Positions 13,190 to 25,126 of a stretch of 64,000 nt of DNA are shown here, in pieces. The stretch is from the NCBI RefSeq assembly GCF_042242105.1, contig NC_092035.1:8211477-8275476 (forward strand), written 5' to 3'. The position numbers and the translations under genes are program-made. This DNA comes from Pempheris klunzingeri (Eukaryota; Chordata; Actinopteri; Acropomatiformes; Pempheridae). The stretch's first letter is position 1. Every line of letters begins with the position of its first letter. Under the pieces are notes generated by a model. The model saw only the letters and a program-made list of their open reading frames with translations. It did not search any database and was not told where the DNA came from.

Positions 13190-13644
13190 CTGTGCATTGC
13201 CATCGTACACTGAAATGTATTTTGTTCTGTAAATAATTTAGACAAACTATTTGGAAGAAAAGAAAATCAAAGGGCAAAAGGACAACAAACCCATTGTTTA
13301 TAAGAACCGTAAACAGAGAAAGATATTATACTTATAATTCAGAGATTGTTCAACTCTCAAACCAACCAAAGTTTTAGTTATTGTTTTTTATCTTCAAATC
13401 CAAAAGTTGGACTGCAACAAAATAGAACTGTATCCTCTGCAAATTATTGTTATTTATTGCATGTATATGAAATTTTTCAGATTCTTTCTTTACCAAGCTA
13501 AAGAGCACCTGGTGCATTCTTCTGTTTTTTCCTCCAACTCTTATTCGCTTACCTCCAGTGGTCCATAGCAAGGGTGCAGCCCACGAAGCCCCAGCCCAAT
13601 AAGCAGAGCAGCAGGCCCAGGATCTGAGCCAGTCTCCTCCACAT
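11933..13644 (-). CDS. Claudin-10-like gene B, with split first exon
   Basis: Six exons on the minus strand: 13644-13553, 12994-12855, 12757-12596, 12475-12388, 12300-12193, 12080-11933; 738 nt, 245 residues. It starts MWRRLAQILGLLLC. The loop-1 motif is D-L-W-R-D-C...C in the second exon. Exon 2 of the other claudins is matched by YIQAVRGLLMIGLCLGLIG and LECTHIGGD. The first two exons (92+140) sum to 232 nt, exactly the single first exon of genes A and C, so an intron has been gained in loop 1. Exons 1-5 are well supported by phase and by canonical 162 and 108 nt sizes. The last exon is inferred: a donor at the end of exon 5 and a CTGCAG acceptor give an open frame ending ASVVTV. Without that splice the frame would read on from exon 5 and stop after KKPG. 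Confidence 0.8.
13144..13187. repeat. (AT)n microsatellite in claudin B intron 1
   Basis: Pure AT run of about 44 bp inside the intron that interrupts the first claudin exon (12995-13552). Confidence 0.95.
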
Positions 13645-14230
13645 CCCCTCAGTCTGGTAAACTGAAGAGCTTTCACTTACTATCTACAAATATTTACTGA
13701 GATGTTCAGACATTGCAGCATGTAAAGCATTTGTAAAGTTAGCGCACTCTTGCTAATAGTGAGGTAACCTAAATTCAACTGGAAAAGCAGAGCCAATAAG
13801 GCCGGATGTGTTGCTGCCTCCCTACCTTGTAAAGGTGGCCCACCAGTCATTTAAGAGAATAAAAGCCACAAGGGTTTTGCCATAGAACTCCAGTCTTCTC
13901 ACAGCGGCTGCTTGTGTGTTTGTGTGAAGGTTTGGAAAAACAGGACAGCAGACACTGTTTACTGTCAACCAGACCTGCCTAGCCTGGTGGACATTTATTT
14001 GTTGTCTGAAAGGTTACACAAAGGCTGACAGTATAATTTGAAATGGATGTGTGCCTTAGTTTACATGAACAACAGGCAGCAGGAACTTTACATAATATGT
14101 CTGTAAAACAGATTTGTTTTAAAAAGGATTCGTCTTTATTAATACAAAACACATATTGCTTTGCTTTCAACACATATTCACGAATTGAATAGAAAAGTAC
14201 CAGATCATCTGTCCATCACATCTGTTATAA

Positions 14231-14236
14231 TTTATT
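14231..14236 (-). terminator. Polyadenylation signal for claudin C
   Basis: AATAAA on the minus strand 26 bp downstream of the stop codon; a second copy lies at 14135-14140. The nearer one would leave an extremely short 3' UTR. Confidence 0.45.
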
Positions 14237-14261
14237 TCTCACATAATGGCTTGCATTTTTT

Positions 14262-17200
14262 TCAGATGTAAGAGTTTTTGATGAACGACTTCTCACTCCT
14301 GGAACTGCCTGACAGCGACGACACTGTCCGGCCGCTGCTGCTGCTGCTCGACTCTGACAGAGTTGATCCGCTGGACCTGGACGAGGCACCAGACTCCGAC
14401 CCCGATCGTGACCCTGACCTCGACCCCAAGGACCTGGCTGTTCGCCCAGTCTTCGATGACCGCCCTGACCTGGCTGTGCGTCCGGATTTCGATGTACGTT
14501 CTGATCTCGAGGAAATGCCGGACAGGTCTGAGCGTTCAGACTTGGAAGACAGCTCGGAAACGGAGGACACTTTGGTCTTAGTGGTGATCTCAGACACTGT
14601 GGACAGAGCTGTGGTGGACTTGTTCTGCTCAGGATCTGGTAGTGGCTTGATCACTACCCTGGAGAGAGAGAGACACACTGTTGTCAAACATGATAAACCT
14701 GCTGAACCCTTCTTATATATAAAGGAGGCAGAAGTTGATTTTCTGTTATATATGAGCAGCTGTATTCATTGTAGTCACTTCATATATGAGGAATGTAGAG
14801 ATACTGCAGACCAACATCACCGCCATTGCTTTTTCCTACAGTAGCCCAAACTGGACAAACCAAACAGTGGCTCTAGAGACGGCCTTTCATGTTTTTACCG
14901 TGAAGTGGCAGCTTGATTTTGGTGGCGGAAATGCAGAGGGATAATATTTGCTGGTGTTAGCTTTTGGGTTTTGAGAAGATGCTTGTGGTCGTAAATGATG
15001 ACATCATTTTGGAAAAAGCCACTGTCACCTGAAGGCCACCTTAGGTTGGAAAAGGAGGGGTTAGGAGAGGGGTAATTGGTTGCTATCTGCAACCTCACCA
15101 GAAGATGCCACTAAATCCTATAATAGCTCTCCAGAACCGAATAAAATGTGTCAGCTGAAAAATATATCTTATGAAATTGGCAAGCTGAGAGAAGAGGTTA
15201 CAGCGTAGGTTAAATCTGCTGATTTGTTTGGCAGCCAGAGTGACGCAAAACAGTTAAGTCACACCAAAACACTGAGCTGAAAGATGCTAAAACCCTTATA
15301 ATCACCATGAATGAGTTATTTATTATGTAGTATATAATGAAGTATAATTTGGACACTTGGGAAAGGTTTTGTGTCAGTGCCTGATTGACTGGTGGCTTTC
15401 TATGACGTTACTGTGACGTTTGCTCCTCTGACACCATCGGCAGCAGGATGTCAGATAAACATCCAGCTGGGTGTCAGAGACGCTCTGGGTAAAGGCGTTA
15501 AAGGGTGCTGTACTGGAATGACATCCTGAGTGTGAGAGCAAGCTGCAGAACTGGTGGACATGTATGTTCTATGAGCTCCTTCTAGTGTTGACACTGATTC
15601 ATAGCATGCCGTTTTTTCCTCATTATACCTCAGTTTGTTTATACCAGGGGCCTCAGGGTTATATTACATGGTGAGAGGAAGTGTACCCACAATGAACATC
15701 TGCACACTTTAAACTGTTCAGTAGTAACAGAGCCTCAAGCGTTCTGGATAATGAGTAATGTGTATGGGTCTTGGTATTTATTGAGGAAGTGGAGAGTGGA
15801 GTTATTTACTTACTTCCCCTGATTGTTACAACAACAACAACATGTGTCTGAACTCACGTGTGCTCTCCTCCACAGAGCGGCGTACACACCGACCACAGAT
15901 AGAAGAAACCACCAGTCATGTGAAAGGCCGAGCCGACCCACCCGAGGAACAACGGGGTGCCAAGGTCATACCTGTGTTTAAAAAAAGAGGTGACTGTGAT
16001 ATTTAAAGATTTATTATTATTAAGTCAAGTTAAATAGGTCGAGTTTAGCCTGTTAACTCACTTCAGACCATCAATGTCAGGGTTGAAGTATTCTACTGAC
16101 ACATACTGTGCGTAAACTGCATATCCACCTGTGGACAGCGAACCTGAGGAGAAATCATGTCGAGAGACAGAAAAAATGAATCATTACTATTTGTACTTAA
16201 TAAGAACATTTCTAATAATGTTATTAGAAACTGCAGTTAGTGCTATAGACCTATTTATTGTTCTTGTTTTAAGTTCCAGCAGTCTTAAGAGGTCAAAATA
16301 TACTGAACCTTTTAATAGAAGAGAAAGACATTAACTATATCAGTGTTGCCCAACTTGGGGGTCAGGACCCCCAAACAGGTCACAAGATAAATCTGAGGGG
16401 GGTCACAAAATGATTAGCAAGAAGAAAAAAAGAAAAAACATTTATGCCACACACAATTTTGATTGATTGATTTTTCTTGTCTGAATTGGTGGATAATTTT
16501 ATTTAAAAAATTGTCAATATTAGACAATATTTAATTTAATATTTAGTTTAATCACCATTAAACATTATCAATCTATCAATAAATAGTGGTTCACCCTTCA
16601 CTATAATCTTTTTTATCTGAAATGTAAATGTAGTTAGGTTGTGCTGTAAATCATTATTTTAGTTGATTTCCTGCCCCAAAATCCTAACATCATTCGCATG
16701 CAAACATTTGCCGTTTAGCACTATATACAAAGTACAGCTGAGGCTGAGGGTAATGTCAGTTTTGAGGGTATTTGGTCATAAACCAAAGTAATGGACAGTT
16801 AACAGTTGGATCTGATGATTGTGCTGAAAGTTAAACAAAAGTGTATGTCTTCCATCCTTAGAGCCGTGCTGCTAGCATAGCTACCAATCTCCATAATTCA
16901 AATTACAAAATTATTTTCTTTGTCAAATCACACTCTAAAAAAATGCACGTACTCTTTCCATGCACACCTTGTACACACATCTGCTGACTGCTCTCTTATT
17001 AAAACTAGAAAGTACCGCTGATTATGTGGCACCATCCGCCAGCGTAGATCTTCTTATACTTTGACCGGTCTTTTCCCCCAATGAAGGTGCACTCCATGCC
17101 CATCAGACTAAGCACAAAACCCAGCATGCCCAGGGACAGAGCTGCCATCAGCAGGCCTCGCACTATCTGGATGGAGCCTGGAGTCCAACAGCAAGACACA

Positions 17201-17526
17201 AATAAACATTAATAAGAGTCTAGATGTCAGTGCAGCTCCTGGCTGAATAGCTGACACTGAGTTTGTTACATGGAGTGGAAAATGTGTTACCTACCCTCTA
17301 CAGACCAGAGCACAGGGAAGTCGTAACAGTTGCTGACAGCAGTTGAGTCTGTAAAACAGGATCTCCACAGGCTGGACCAGTACCAGGCCACCTTGATGAT
17401 GGAGGAGCCCCCCATGCCCCCGATTGAGGTGATCTTCCAGCCCTCCATGGCCATGGTGCAGGCCACGAAGATCCAGCCCAAAACTGTCATCAGGAAACCC
17501 CAAATCTGAACCACACGAATCTGCAT
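14262..17526 (-). CDS. Claudin-10-like gene C with long Arg/Ser-rich tail
   Basis: Five exons on the minus strand: 17526-17295, 17177-17016, 16143-16062, 15971-15858, 14658-14262; 987 nt, 328 residues. It starts MQIRVVQIWGFLMTVLGW. Loop 1 has W-Y-W-S-S-L-W-R-S-C...C. TM2 is SIQIVRGLLMAALSLGMLG, followed by GMECTFIGGKD. TM4 lies in YDLGTPLFLGWVGSAF. The last exon encodes about 133 codons of low-complexity tail rich in Ser, Arg, Gly and Thr (repeats of S-G-R-T-A-R-S type) and ends IKNSYI, a hydrophobic C-terminus like the claudin PDZ ligand YV. Typical claudins have tails of 25-60 residues, so this one is unusually long. The antisense acidic open frame over the exon is its shadow. A canonical AATAAA (minus) sits at 14231-14236, just 3' of the stop. 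Confidence 0.87.
16345..16450. mobile_element. Dispersed-repeat fragment (likely DNA-transposon derived)
   Basis: In the intron between claudin C exons 2 and 3, the text 'ttgcccaacttgggggtcag' then 'gacccccaaacaggtcacaa' and a second 'ggggggtcac' resembles a repeat motif I know from many vertebrate genomes. It contains a short inverted repeat around GGGGGTC/GACCCCC. The family is not certain without a repeat library. Confidence 0.4.
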
Positions 17527-20500
17527 CTCGGGGGTTCTCGGGAGTTGATCTCCTGTCTAGATTTTACATCCAAGGAATTTTTTAGTCCTTGATCGCTCAC
17601 CCACGGTCCAATTGTGATGCTTTTGTGTTTGGTCTGCAACTGTCATTCCCTTATCCCTTGCCCGGTCACTCATGCAGAGGACGTGCACATTCTGTCTACT
17701 TTTCATCCACATTCAAACAGTGGCATCCAGCCCAGCTGCTCCTCTCAGAAAAGGAGCACGATGAGCGCATCACAGGCACAAATCAGCATTGTGCTGTTGT
17801 TTTTCAGGTATTGCTGTACATGTGGGTGAGAGACAACAGTCGCCCAGGTTCCCACAGTTGAATCTGGACTGAAAATGCTCATCTAAGTATTTATCTCGAA
17901 TTACCAAAGCAACCAAATGCCCCCATCAGGTTGTTCTGGTTTTTCCCTCATGTGTAGAAACATTTTGAGAGAAAGAAGATGTATTTATAGCCTCAGTCTA
18001 TATGTCATAATACACAGTTTTCTTAAATATTTTCATTTTCTTAAAACTATTGTTAAATTACATGTACATTTCTGCGTGAATGACCTTTATATGTTCTGTG
18101 AAATATGTAATAACACTGCTGCCATGACCTGAGCTGCTTGAAGCATCCCTCTCGTCCAAAGCCTCCGGCTTTAAGCTGCTAGTTATTAGGCATTTTATCA
18201 AGACCTCACTGTGCTGTGGGTCTCATAATTACAGCATAACGTCTTTGTGCTGTTCTGATCAGAGTTAAATCTGAGGTAATGAGAGTTAGGGGGAGTGATG
18301 AATGTTCGCCGGGGATGAAAGAGCTCCTCTTTGTTTCTCGGCCCTCTCGGCTTATGTCAAAGTTATTGGTTGTGGTAGGGAGATATTGGAAATGGTGGAC
18401 CGCTCGGTAACCTTAATTTGTTTGGTGAGGGTGGAATTAATTAGCTTTAATTAGCATGACAAAAAATGAAACAAGAATGAACAAAGGAATGCTTATGTAC
18501 CCTGAGCTGACCAGGTTTTAAAGAGGCTACGACAACAGAAATCAAATAGCAAATCAAGTCAAACTTATTCCTACATGTTGCTCATGTATCCTTTAAGCAG
18601 TTAAGCTCAAAGGACACAGTTTTAACTTTTATTGAGAAGTTTCCTCAGATCTGTCAGCCATTAAATGTGCATTAACACTGTCCTCTGGTGGTGTGATTGC
18701 AGTAATGCGAGGAGGGACACGACTGCAACTTCAGCTGCTGCTGCTGCTGTGACCAGGTCAGCAGACAGGTCAGCTTTTCCCAACCTCTTTAATACAAAAC
18801 AGGGTCTTCTTGCAACACCTCATCATGTTTTCTCTTCTAAAAATAGATGTAAAACTGTAAAAATAATATATTAGGCAAGCACTCACATTTTCCTCTCATA
18901 TTTTCTTTTTAGTAAATCTTTGGCAACAGCTCCCTACATGCACATTTAGTGCTTCCTTTGAGTCATGAGGAAAAAGGAGGCATTAGAGAACAGTCAAAAT
19001 TTAAACATAACTTGGTGCAACAGAATTTATTTTTTATCTACTCCCTGTGTAACTGTCTCACGACTCTTTATTTGTCTCTTAATTTGTGACCCCTCGTGTT
19101 GGTCCTGGCCCCAGCTGCTCTGTTAGAGGAACACACTGTGAAACTGAAGGGGCAGCACAGTAATCTCATTTTATTTTACAGGTAGGATGTTGAACGACCT
19201 CAGAATGCACACAAAGACATAACAGAGACCGTTTCAAAATGATTAGATGGATATCTAAAGCACTTTGAAAGCTTTCGGATTGTACTCAGTATTTCCTTTG
19301 AGAGATTAACTTTTTGATTGTTGTCAAGACAAAATAATTTATAAGATAGAAGGAGTTTGATGCATTGCATCCGTGCTTTAAACATCCCTATATGAAATGC
19401 AGACATTAGACAATACAATACCACCATTATATCATGGAGCATTCTGCAGGGCCCGGGACACCTGACACTTGTTTACGGATGCGAGGCGCCGGAAAGCACA
19501 GGGCGGCCGAGCTCTGCCAGCTGGTTCAAGTATCCAACCTCTGGGCCAAGAGGTTTTGCGTAACATAGCCTGGGGTTCTTATTGATAATAATTCCTAGGT
19601 GGAGATGGATGGCTGATAGGAGGGAACACCTCCAGTCAGGCCTCCAGCTCTGCGTAGCCATCTCGGGGGTCAGATGTGACCTGCTGACCCTTGGAGGTCA
19701 GATCAGTCTCGGCTGAGAAAATGAGAGAGGCCTTTAAATGATCTGTCTTTCGGCTTGGGGAAATATTAACTAATGCAACTGTCAGCTGAAGGTGTCCTCT
19801 ATCTCCTTAAAGCGACAGGAGAAGAGTCATAACTACGCAGAGTTTCAAAAGTATTTTAGTTCCTTTTAGCATTTGGTTACATTTACAGAATTGTATTGCT
19901 TATAATGTGTATAATTAGAAAAAAACTTTGTGATTCTGAGAAAACAGAGCTGCTTTAAATTATGTTAAATTGTATGGAAAAATAGAGAAAAATTAGGTTC
20001 CAACCACTGAATGTACAAAACCATTACATAAGCTGTTGCAGTGAGCTCACACAAAAACATGTACTTGCTATTTGTGTCAAATCCTCTATTTCTAATGGAA
20101 GAAAAAGCTTTAAAATCCATTGCAGACTCCTTATAATATTATGTTCAAATGGAGATTTAATATGTGCGCAGGATATGGGAGACAGGCAGGAAAGGCCAGT
20201 TTGTTGAAGGTGACCGCAGAGTTTGAATGGTGTTTTGTGCCAAATCAAATTTCCTGCCCCCAAAAGAAAAACATGCTTATCTTTTACACACGGGTCATTG
20301 ACAGAAATGTCCCAAAGAGCAGCCATATTTAAAGATGAATAGCTTAAAATCACAAAAACACAATATGTAAACTGTCACGTGAATTACACTTCCTTCCTTC
20401 ACAGTTGAGGCACAGGAGTTGGTAAAAGTGAGAGCTGTCCTTGTCTTTTACAGGTGAAATAGTTTCTGGTGAACTGTTATGATAAATTTCATAATCAACT

Positions 20501-20527
20501 CATGTAACGACAAGCAAGAGTCCAATT
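17527..20527. other. Intergenic gap between claudin C and claudin E
   Basis: About 3 kb that contains the promoter side of gene C and the 3' side of gene E. I looked for a further claudin first or second exon (the W...LW..C...C loop or the GMxCTxIGG motif) on both strands and found none. No other recognisable feature. Confidence 0.55.
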
Positions 20528-23500
20528 TCACACATAGGCATTTCTTCCAAACTGCTTGGGCTGCTCCCCTGGTTCCTTGCGGAGGCTGTTGACTGTCTTG
20601 CTGTGCTTGTTGCGCGCTGATGTCACAAAGGATGCAGCTCCACCGTAGGAGTATTCAGCTCTACAAAAACAACACCGAATTACAAGGAATTAAGCCCTAA
20701 AAACAAAAGCATGCTGTATGTTTTAATCCCCATGTCAGTCAGGCACCCTTTGGCATTAACTAGAACAACAAGAGGAGACACCATGCTGAAATGTTCTCTG
20801 CAGATAATGAATACAACCTGCTGAACAGTAAGAGAGCCTCTAAGTGGTTCCAGTTGTTTTATTTATCCCACAGTAAGTTGACTGAGAGCATAGATTTAGG
20901 GTTTTTGTGGAGAGCAAGATATTAAGACAATACCTGAACATGACAAAGCGGTCAACAGTTCTTATTCCTCTCTGGAGACCACATGTATCCTTACTGGCCT
21001 GGGACCAAACTCTACTGTATGTTTCTTAATATCGTCCCTCCTCTCTACTCCTCTTAGTTGTCTTGATTTCTCCATAATATAAGGCCATACTGAGCAGGAC
21101 CGTCGGCTCATAGAATGATAACCAAGGACGTCACCACAAGAGAAAGTTGGCATTCCTCGTCCGATGCACCACTTCCCTATAGCTGCCCTCAGTCAAGGTG
21201 ACTTTCATTTTGAAAAAGTCCCGGTTACTCCACTGTAACAAAGGAAACATTCAGCCGCCTACGGCCGCATACTACTCTAGATGATGATTATACAGTTTGC
21301 CCTGTAGGTTCAGCAATTATGAGACAAGATGTTGAGAGAGATTACTGGATGTTTTCGACTGTTAACGTCTCTCCATTGCAGTTAAAGTAATTATTTAAAT
21401 TGGCTGATTGAGTTAGCAACTCAGTGCAGTTCAGAGTCCATCCAAATCAGATTTCCTCTCAGCCCTTGATGACAGATGTGGGATCACATTAGTTGCATCC
21501 AGGATGGCAGAAAAACCAAGCGACTTGCCTGATACTGAAGCCCTCGGACAGGGAGAGACAGAAGACCAGTCCTCCGAGGATACACAGCACAGATCCAGCC
21601 CAGCCGATGAAGAGAGCGGCTCCCAGCTCAAACCTGAAGGGTTGAAGTGAAACGCACAAAGGAAATGTATGAGTGGAATTCTTTTCATCTGAATGTGGTT
21701 TTGACCTGCTGTCAAACAAATCTTTCTTTTAACCCTGATTACTTACTTCTGGGCAACAAAGAGGGGGTCAAAGAAGTCAGTTGTGATCCTGTGAGCATAT
21801 ATGGAGCATGCAGTCATGCAGCAGAGGCCTGCAGAGAGGATTTCTACATCAAATTCGGACTGAAATCAAAGCAGGAAGACCTAATGTAATGTAGCGACGT
21901 GATTTATTCTTAAGTTGGACAGCTTCCTAAGATGCAGCTCAAATGCTACGTTCCCCATAAATCCAGACAAGCAATATGGGTTTTACCACTGAGGATGAAG
22001 TGGAAACCGGAGAGGACGGTCAGACGAGCCTTGGTGGTCTCCGAGCCTCCTATTTTCGTGCACTTCATTCCTACCAAGGCGAGGGAGGCACCAAAGAAAC
22101 CCAGACAGACAGAGGCGATCATCAGGCCCCGACACACCTGGATATAGGCTACGGGACAGAGGCAGAGAGGAGGGGAGTGCTGTGAACTAGTCCTTTTTGG
22201 TCTGTGGCCCCTAAAAATGAAGCTATGTCTTATTTTAACCACAAGATGACTCCTGAGAAGTGATTCCTTCTTCCTTCTTGACTCATGTTAAGAACATTTC
22301 AAGACCCAAACAGGTGAAAGAATCCAGAATGTCACTTGGTATTTTACTTATTTTAAGACGTCTGACCCACTTCACTTTCTTCCTGAGAATAAAATGAGTT
22401 GATTGACTCACATCTATACGGTAAAATGAAGCTGGTTAGCATAGCTTAGCATGAAGATTAAAAACCAGGGGGAAACAGAGTGTCTGGCTCTGCCCAAAAG
22501 TAACAAACATTTATATTTCACCAATTTACGGGTTCTATTTTGTCAGTTTGATCCATAACACAAGACCACAAGCTAAGCATATTTAGCGTATAAAATAGAG
22601 CTAAAAGGAGAGTAAATATTGGACTTATATTCATCAGATGTATAAAGTTATTTTACTTATTTAAATTGGGGAAAAAAGATTAGAGATATTTCCTTTAGCC
22701 CTTTAATCATCTGATGACCACTCAGATTTATCCTGGGATGTTTTGCTTTAAACCAAAGTATTGGAATAAAAGGACGGGTGTTTAAAGAACCTTTATGAAT
22801 AACATTTTTTTCTCTCAAGAGCAAGTGATGACATAACAAGTGTTATCTTTGAAACTGCTTTAATGTCCCAAATTACCTCCAGACTTTAGAGTTAGAGCAT
22901 CTAAGCAATGCCTTTCTCATTGTTACTAGCAAGTAATGGGAAGTGACAAGTGACCTCTGTATGACTGCATGACTTTCTCAGATTGCTTCATTCGGACACA
23001 TTAGGAGGTTGTATCAGTCCAGCCCAGCTCATTCACTGAAATATACCTCAGGTGGCCTTTAACTTTAACTGTTGTTCTAGTTTGTGGCCTGGAGTCAGAG
23101 TCAAGAAAGGAAATATCAAGTTCCAAATGCATTTGTTTACAATGGTGGTCATTCATCCAAGAACAACAGGTGTTCAGGATTCGGTGCATCAGTGCTTCGG
23201 TCAGATAGATTGTTCTCAGAAACGCGCACAAAGAAAAGATAAATACATTTCTGTCTCTGATCTCAAAAACACAACATCAATCTCTGCTGCAGCCCCAGTC
23301 ATCTCTGCACTCACCATCCAGAGCCAGCATTGAAGGAAAGTCCTTGCAGTTGGACACACCTGTGGAATCAGTCACACATGTTTTCCACAGGTTGGACCAG
23401 AAGGTAGCCGTGGTGATGACCGTCCCGTCCACAGAGGACACCTTCCAGTAGTCTGTAGGCAGGGTGGACGACACCAGGATCCATCCCGAGATGGTCAGGA

Positions 23501-23534
23501 GAAAGGCAACGATCTCTGTTGCCATGTTGCCCAT
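20528..23534 (-). CDS. cldn10: Claudin-10b-like gene E (closest to mammalian CLDN10b)
   Basis: Five exons on the minus strand: 23534-23315, 22148-21987, 21828-21747, 21633-21529, 20660-20528; 702 nt, 233 residues. It starts MGNMATEIVAFLLTISGW; the inner ATG at 23525 is an alternative start. Loop 1 reads STLPTDYWKVS, then W-S-N-L-W-K-T-C and STGVSNCKDFPSMLALDG, nearly as in CLDN10b. TM4 ELGAALFIGWAGS follows, and the end is KQFGRNAYV, matching the conserved claudin-10 C-terminal PDZ motif. Exon 4 ends at a GC donor (CAG|GCAAGT); only this splice keeps phase and reaches the conserved tail. CLDN10b makes a cation-selective paracellular pore, and fish paralogs are expressed in gill and kidney epithelia. 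The open frame upstream of the ATG has no claudin similarity. Confidence 0.92.
22425..22660. mobile_element. Dispersed fish repeat fragment in claudin E intron 1
   Basis: The phrases 'gctggttagcatagcttagc', 'accagggggaaacagagtgt' and 'ctggctctgcccaaaagtaa' occur in an order I recognise from a very common interspersed repeat of percomorph fish. No coding capacity. The assignment is from memory and needs a repeat library. Confidence 0.45.
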
Positions 23535-24011
23535 TTTCCCTGTGGCTTGGAGGTCTGGACTGGGACAGGACAGAGATCTTTCCCTCAGGAGTGACAGAGA
23601 GGAGGTGGGAGGGTCGGTCCAGGACAGGTGCGTCAGCAGAGTCTCGCTTCTCCTCCACCTGCTCAGCCAAGCATCCATGCCCGAGAACCAATACTTTTAA
23701 GAGCATATCATTCACTGACGCACAATCAGGTGTATATTGTGTTTGTATGGGGTAGTAGGTGGGTGTGTGGGGTTGCGAGTGGGTGGGTGCAGAGGTGCAC
23801 ATCACTCCACACAGTGTGCATAGGGTCTGCAAGGGGATCTGCAGAAGGAGGAAGTCTGTAATTGAAAGGATCTGAAAAGTCTTTTGACAGAGAAGGAACA
23901 GAAGATGAGGAGATAGGAGAGATTTGAATAGTGGATTGATTGAATGAATGAAGGATGTGTTTTTTGTATTCTTTCTTCATTTGAGTTCATGTCATAAAGT
24001 TTGGATTCCCT

Positions 24012-24475
24012 GCACCTCATCACAATGCTGCACCAGAGCTTAGCAACCCAGTGCTTGAAGCTCTCATTATAGCAGCAGCACTAAATAAAGGTAGTGCACC
24101 CAGTGAGAGTTTAGTCCTGCAGTGGTTCAACAGCATTATAGCCCCATCCAGTGGCAGGAAGGAGACAATGTTTCCAGCTACCTGAAATGGCATTTCCATA
24201 GTTATCTGCAAACTGAATATTGGATCAGTGCCTGTAATTATAGTCTAGTGCAGTGCTTCAATCAATCTTTATTTATATAGTGGGGCGACTTTCTGCCGAC
24301 AACTAATAATGAGCAATATGGTAACAGTGAATAACATGACAAGAGTTATGAATGATAATAACATGACTAATATTAGTAAAATGTGGCGTCTTTTTGACAG
24401 GGGAACCCTACATTCCTGTCGGATGAACTTGTGCACCTCATCACAGTGCTGCACCAGAACCGAGCAACTCAGTAC
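24012..24475. repeat. Pair of ~43 bp direct repeats flanking 0.38 kb
   Basis: The phrase 'cacctcatcacaatgctgca' and its continuation at 24012-24054 recur with a few changes at 24433-24475. The intervening DNA carries an interspersed-repeat-like motif. A small tandem duplication, later interrupted, would explain this. Confidence 0.6.
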
Positions 24476-25065
24476 TAAGTGACATTTTCCTGACTCTTGT
24501 GCTGCTGTGTTTCACCATTTGATGTTGTCACTGTAATTGTCACATGTGACCACAGTGGTTGTTGTTCAGCTAAAGTTACATAAAGTCTGGTTTTAATGTG
24601 TTACAGCTGCCACGTCTTGGTGTTTGTGCATTTAGCCTATTGCAGCTAGAAACTGTTCTTATTATTAGGTAAATGTAATGAAGTGAAAAGTACAATATTT
24701 CACTCTGAAATGCAGCAGAAAATAGCATGAAATGGTACCTCAGTACCTTGAAATTGTATTTACTTCACGCACAGTACTTCTGCGTGAGTTTTAATCTCGT
24801 TTTTATCAGTCTTGTTGTCATATTCTGTCCTGCTGCTGGTGCCCTTTGTTGTCTGAACACTGTGTGATTAAGTTCACGTAGGATGACATGATTTCATTTG
24901 ATACTGTACTTATCAAAGCAAGATGACGGGAAGCAAACCAGAGAGGCCAAAGTAAGAGAATACCCCTGCAGGCTGGGTAACTGTATGACATGATAACATT
25001 TAGTGGAGAAACAGACTGAGTGGCTTCCTGTGCGTCCTGTCTCAGCTCACTGAGGGCTGCTGAGC

Positions 25066-25067
<2 letters not shown>

Positions 25068-25124
<57 letters not shown>

Positions 25125-25126
25125 GT
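25068..25126. repeat. (TA)n microsatellite
   Basis: TA dinucleotide run of about 59 bp with one G interruption near the 3' end, in the claudin E - abcc4 intergenic region. Confidence 0.95.

Noticed and set aside
14278-14844. 188-codon acidic (Asp/Leu-rich) plus-strand ORF
   Set aside because: It is exactly antisense to the Ser/Arg-rich last exon of claudin C; Asp/Leu richness is the complement of the Arg/Ser codons. The claudin exon is supported by splice phase.
17589-17861. Plus-strand ORFs upstream of claudin C
   Set aside because: No splice partners or recognisable similarity; they lie in the promoter side of a minus-strand gene.
23368-23832. 154-codon minus ORF overlapping claudin E exon 1
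   Set aside because: It is a different frame over the real first exon and leader. The claudin frame has the LW..C...C signature and correct phase.
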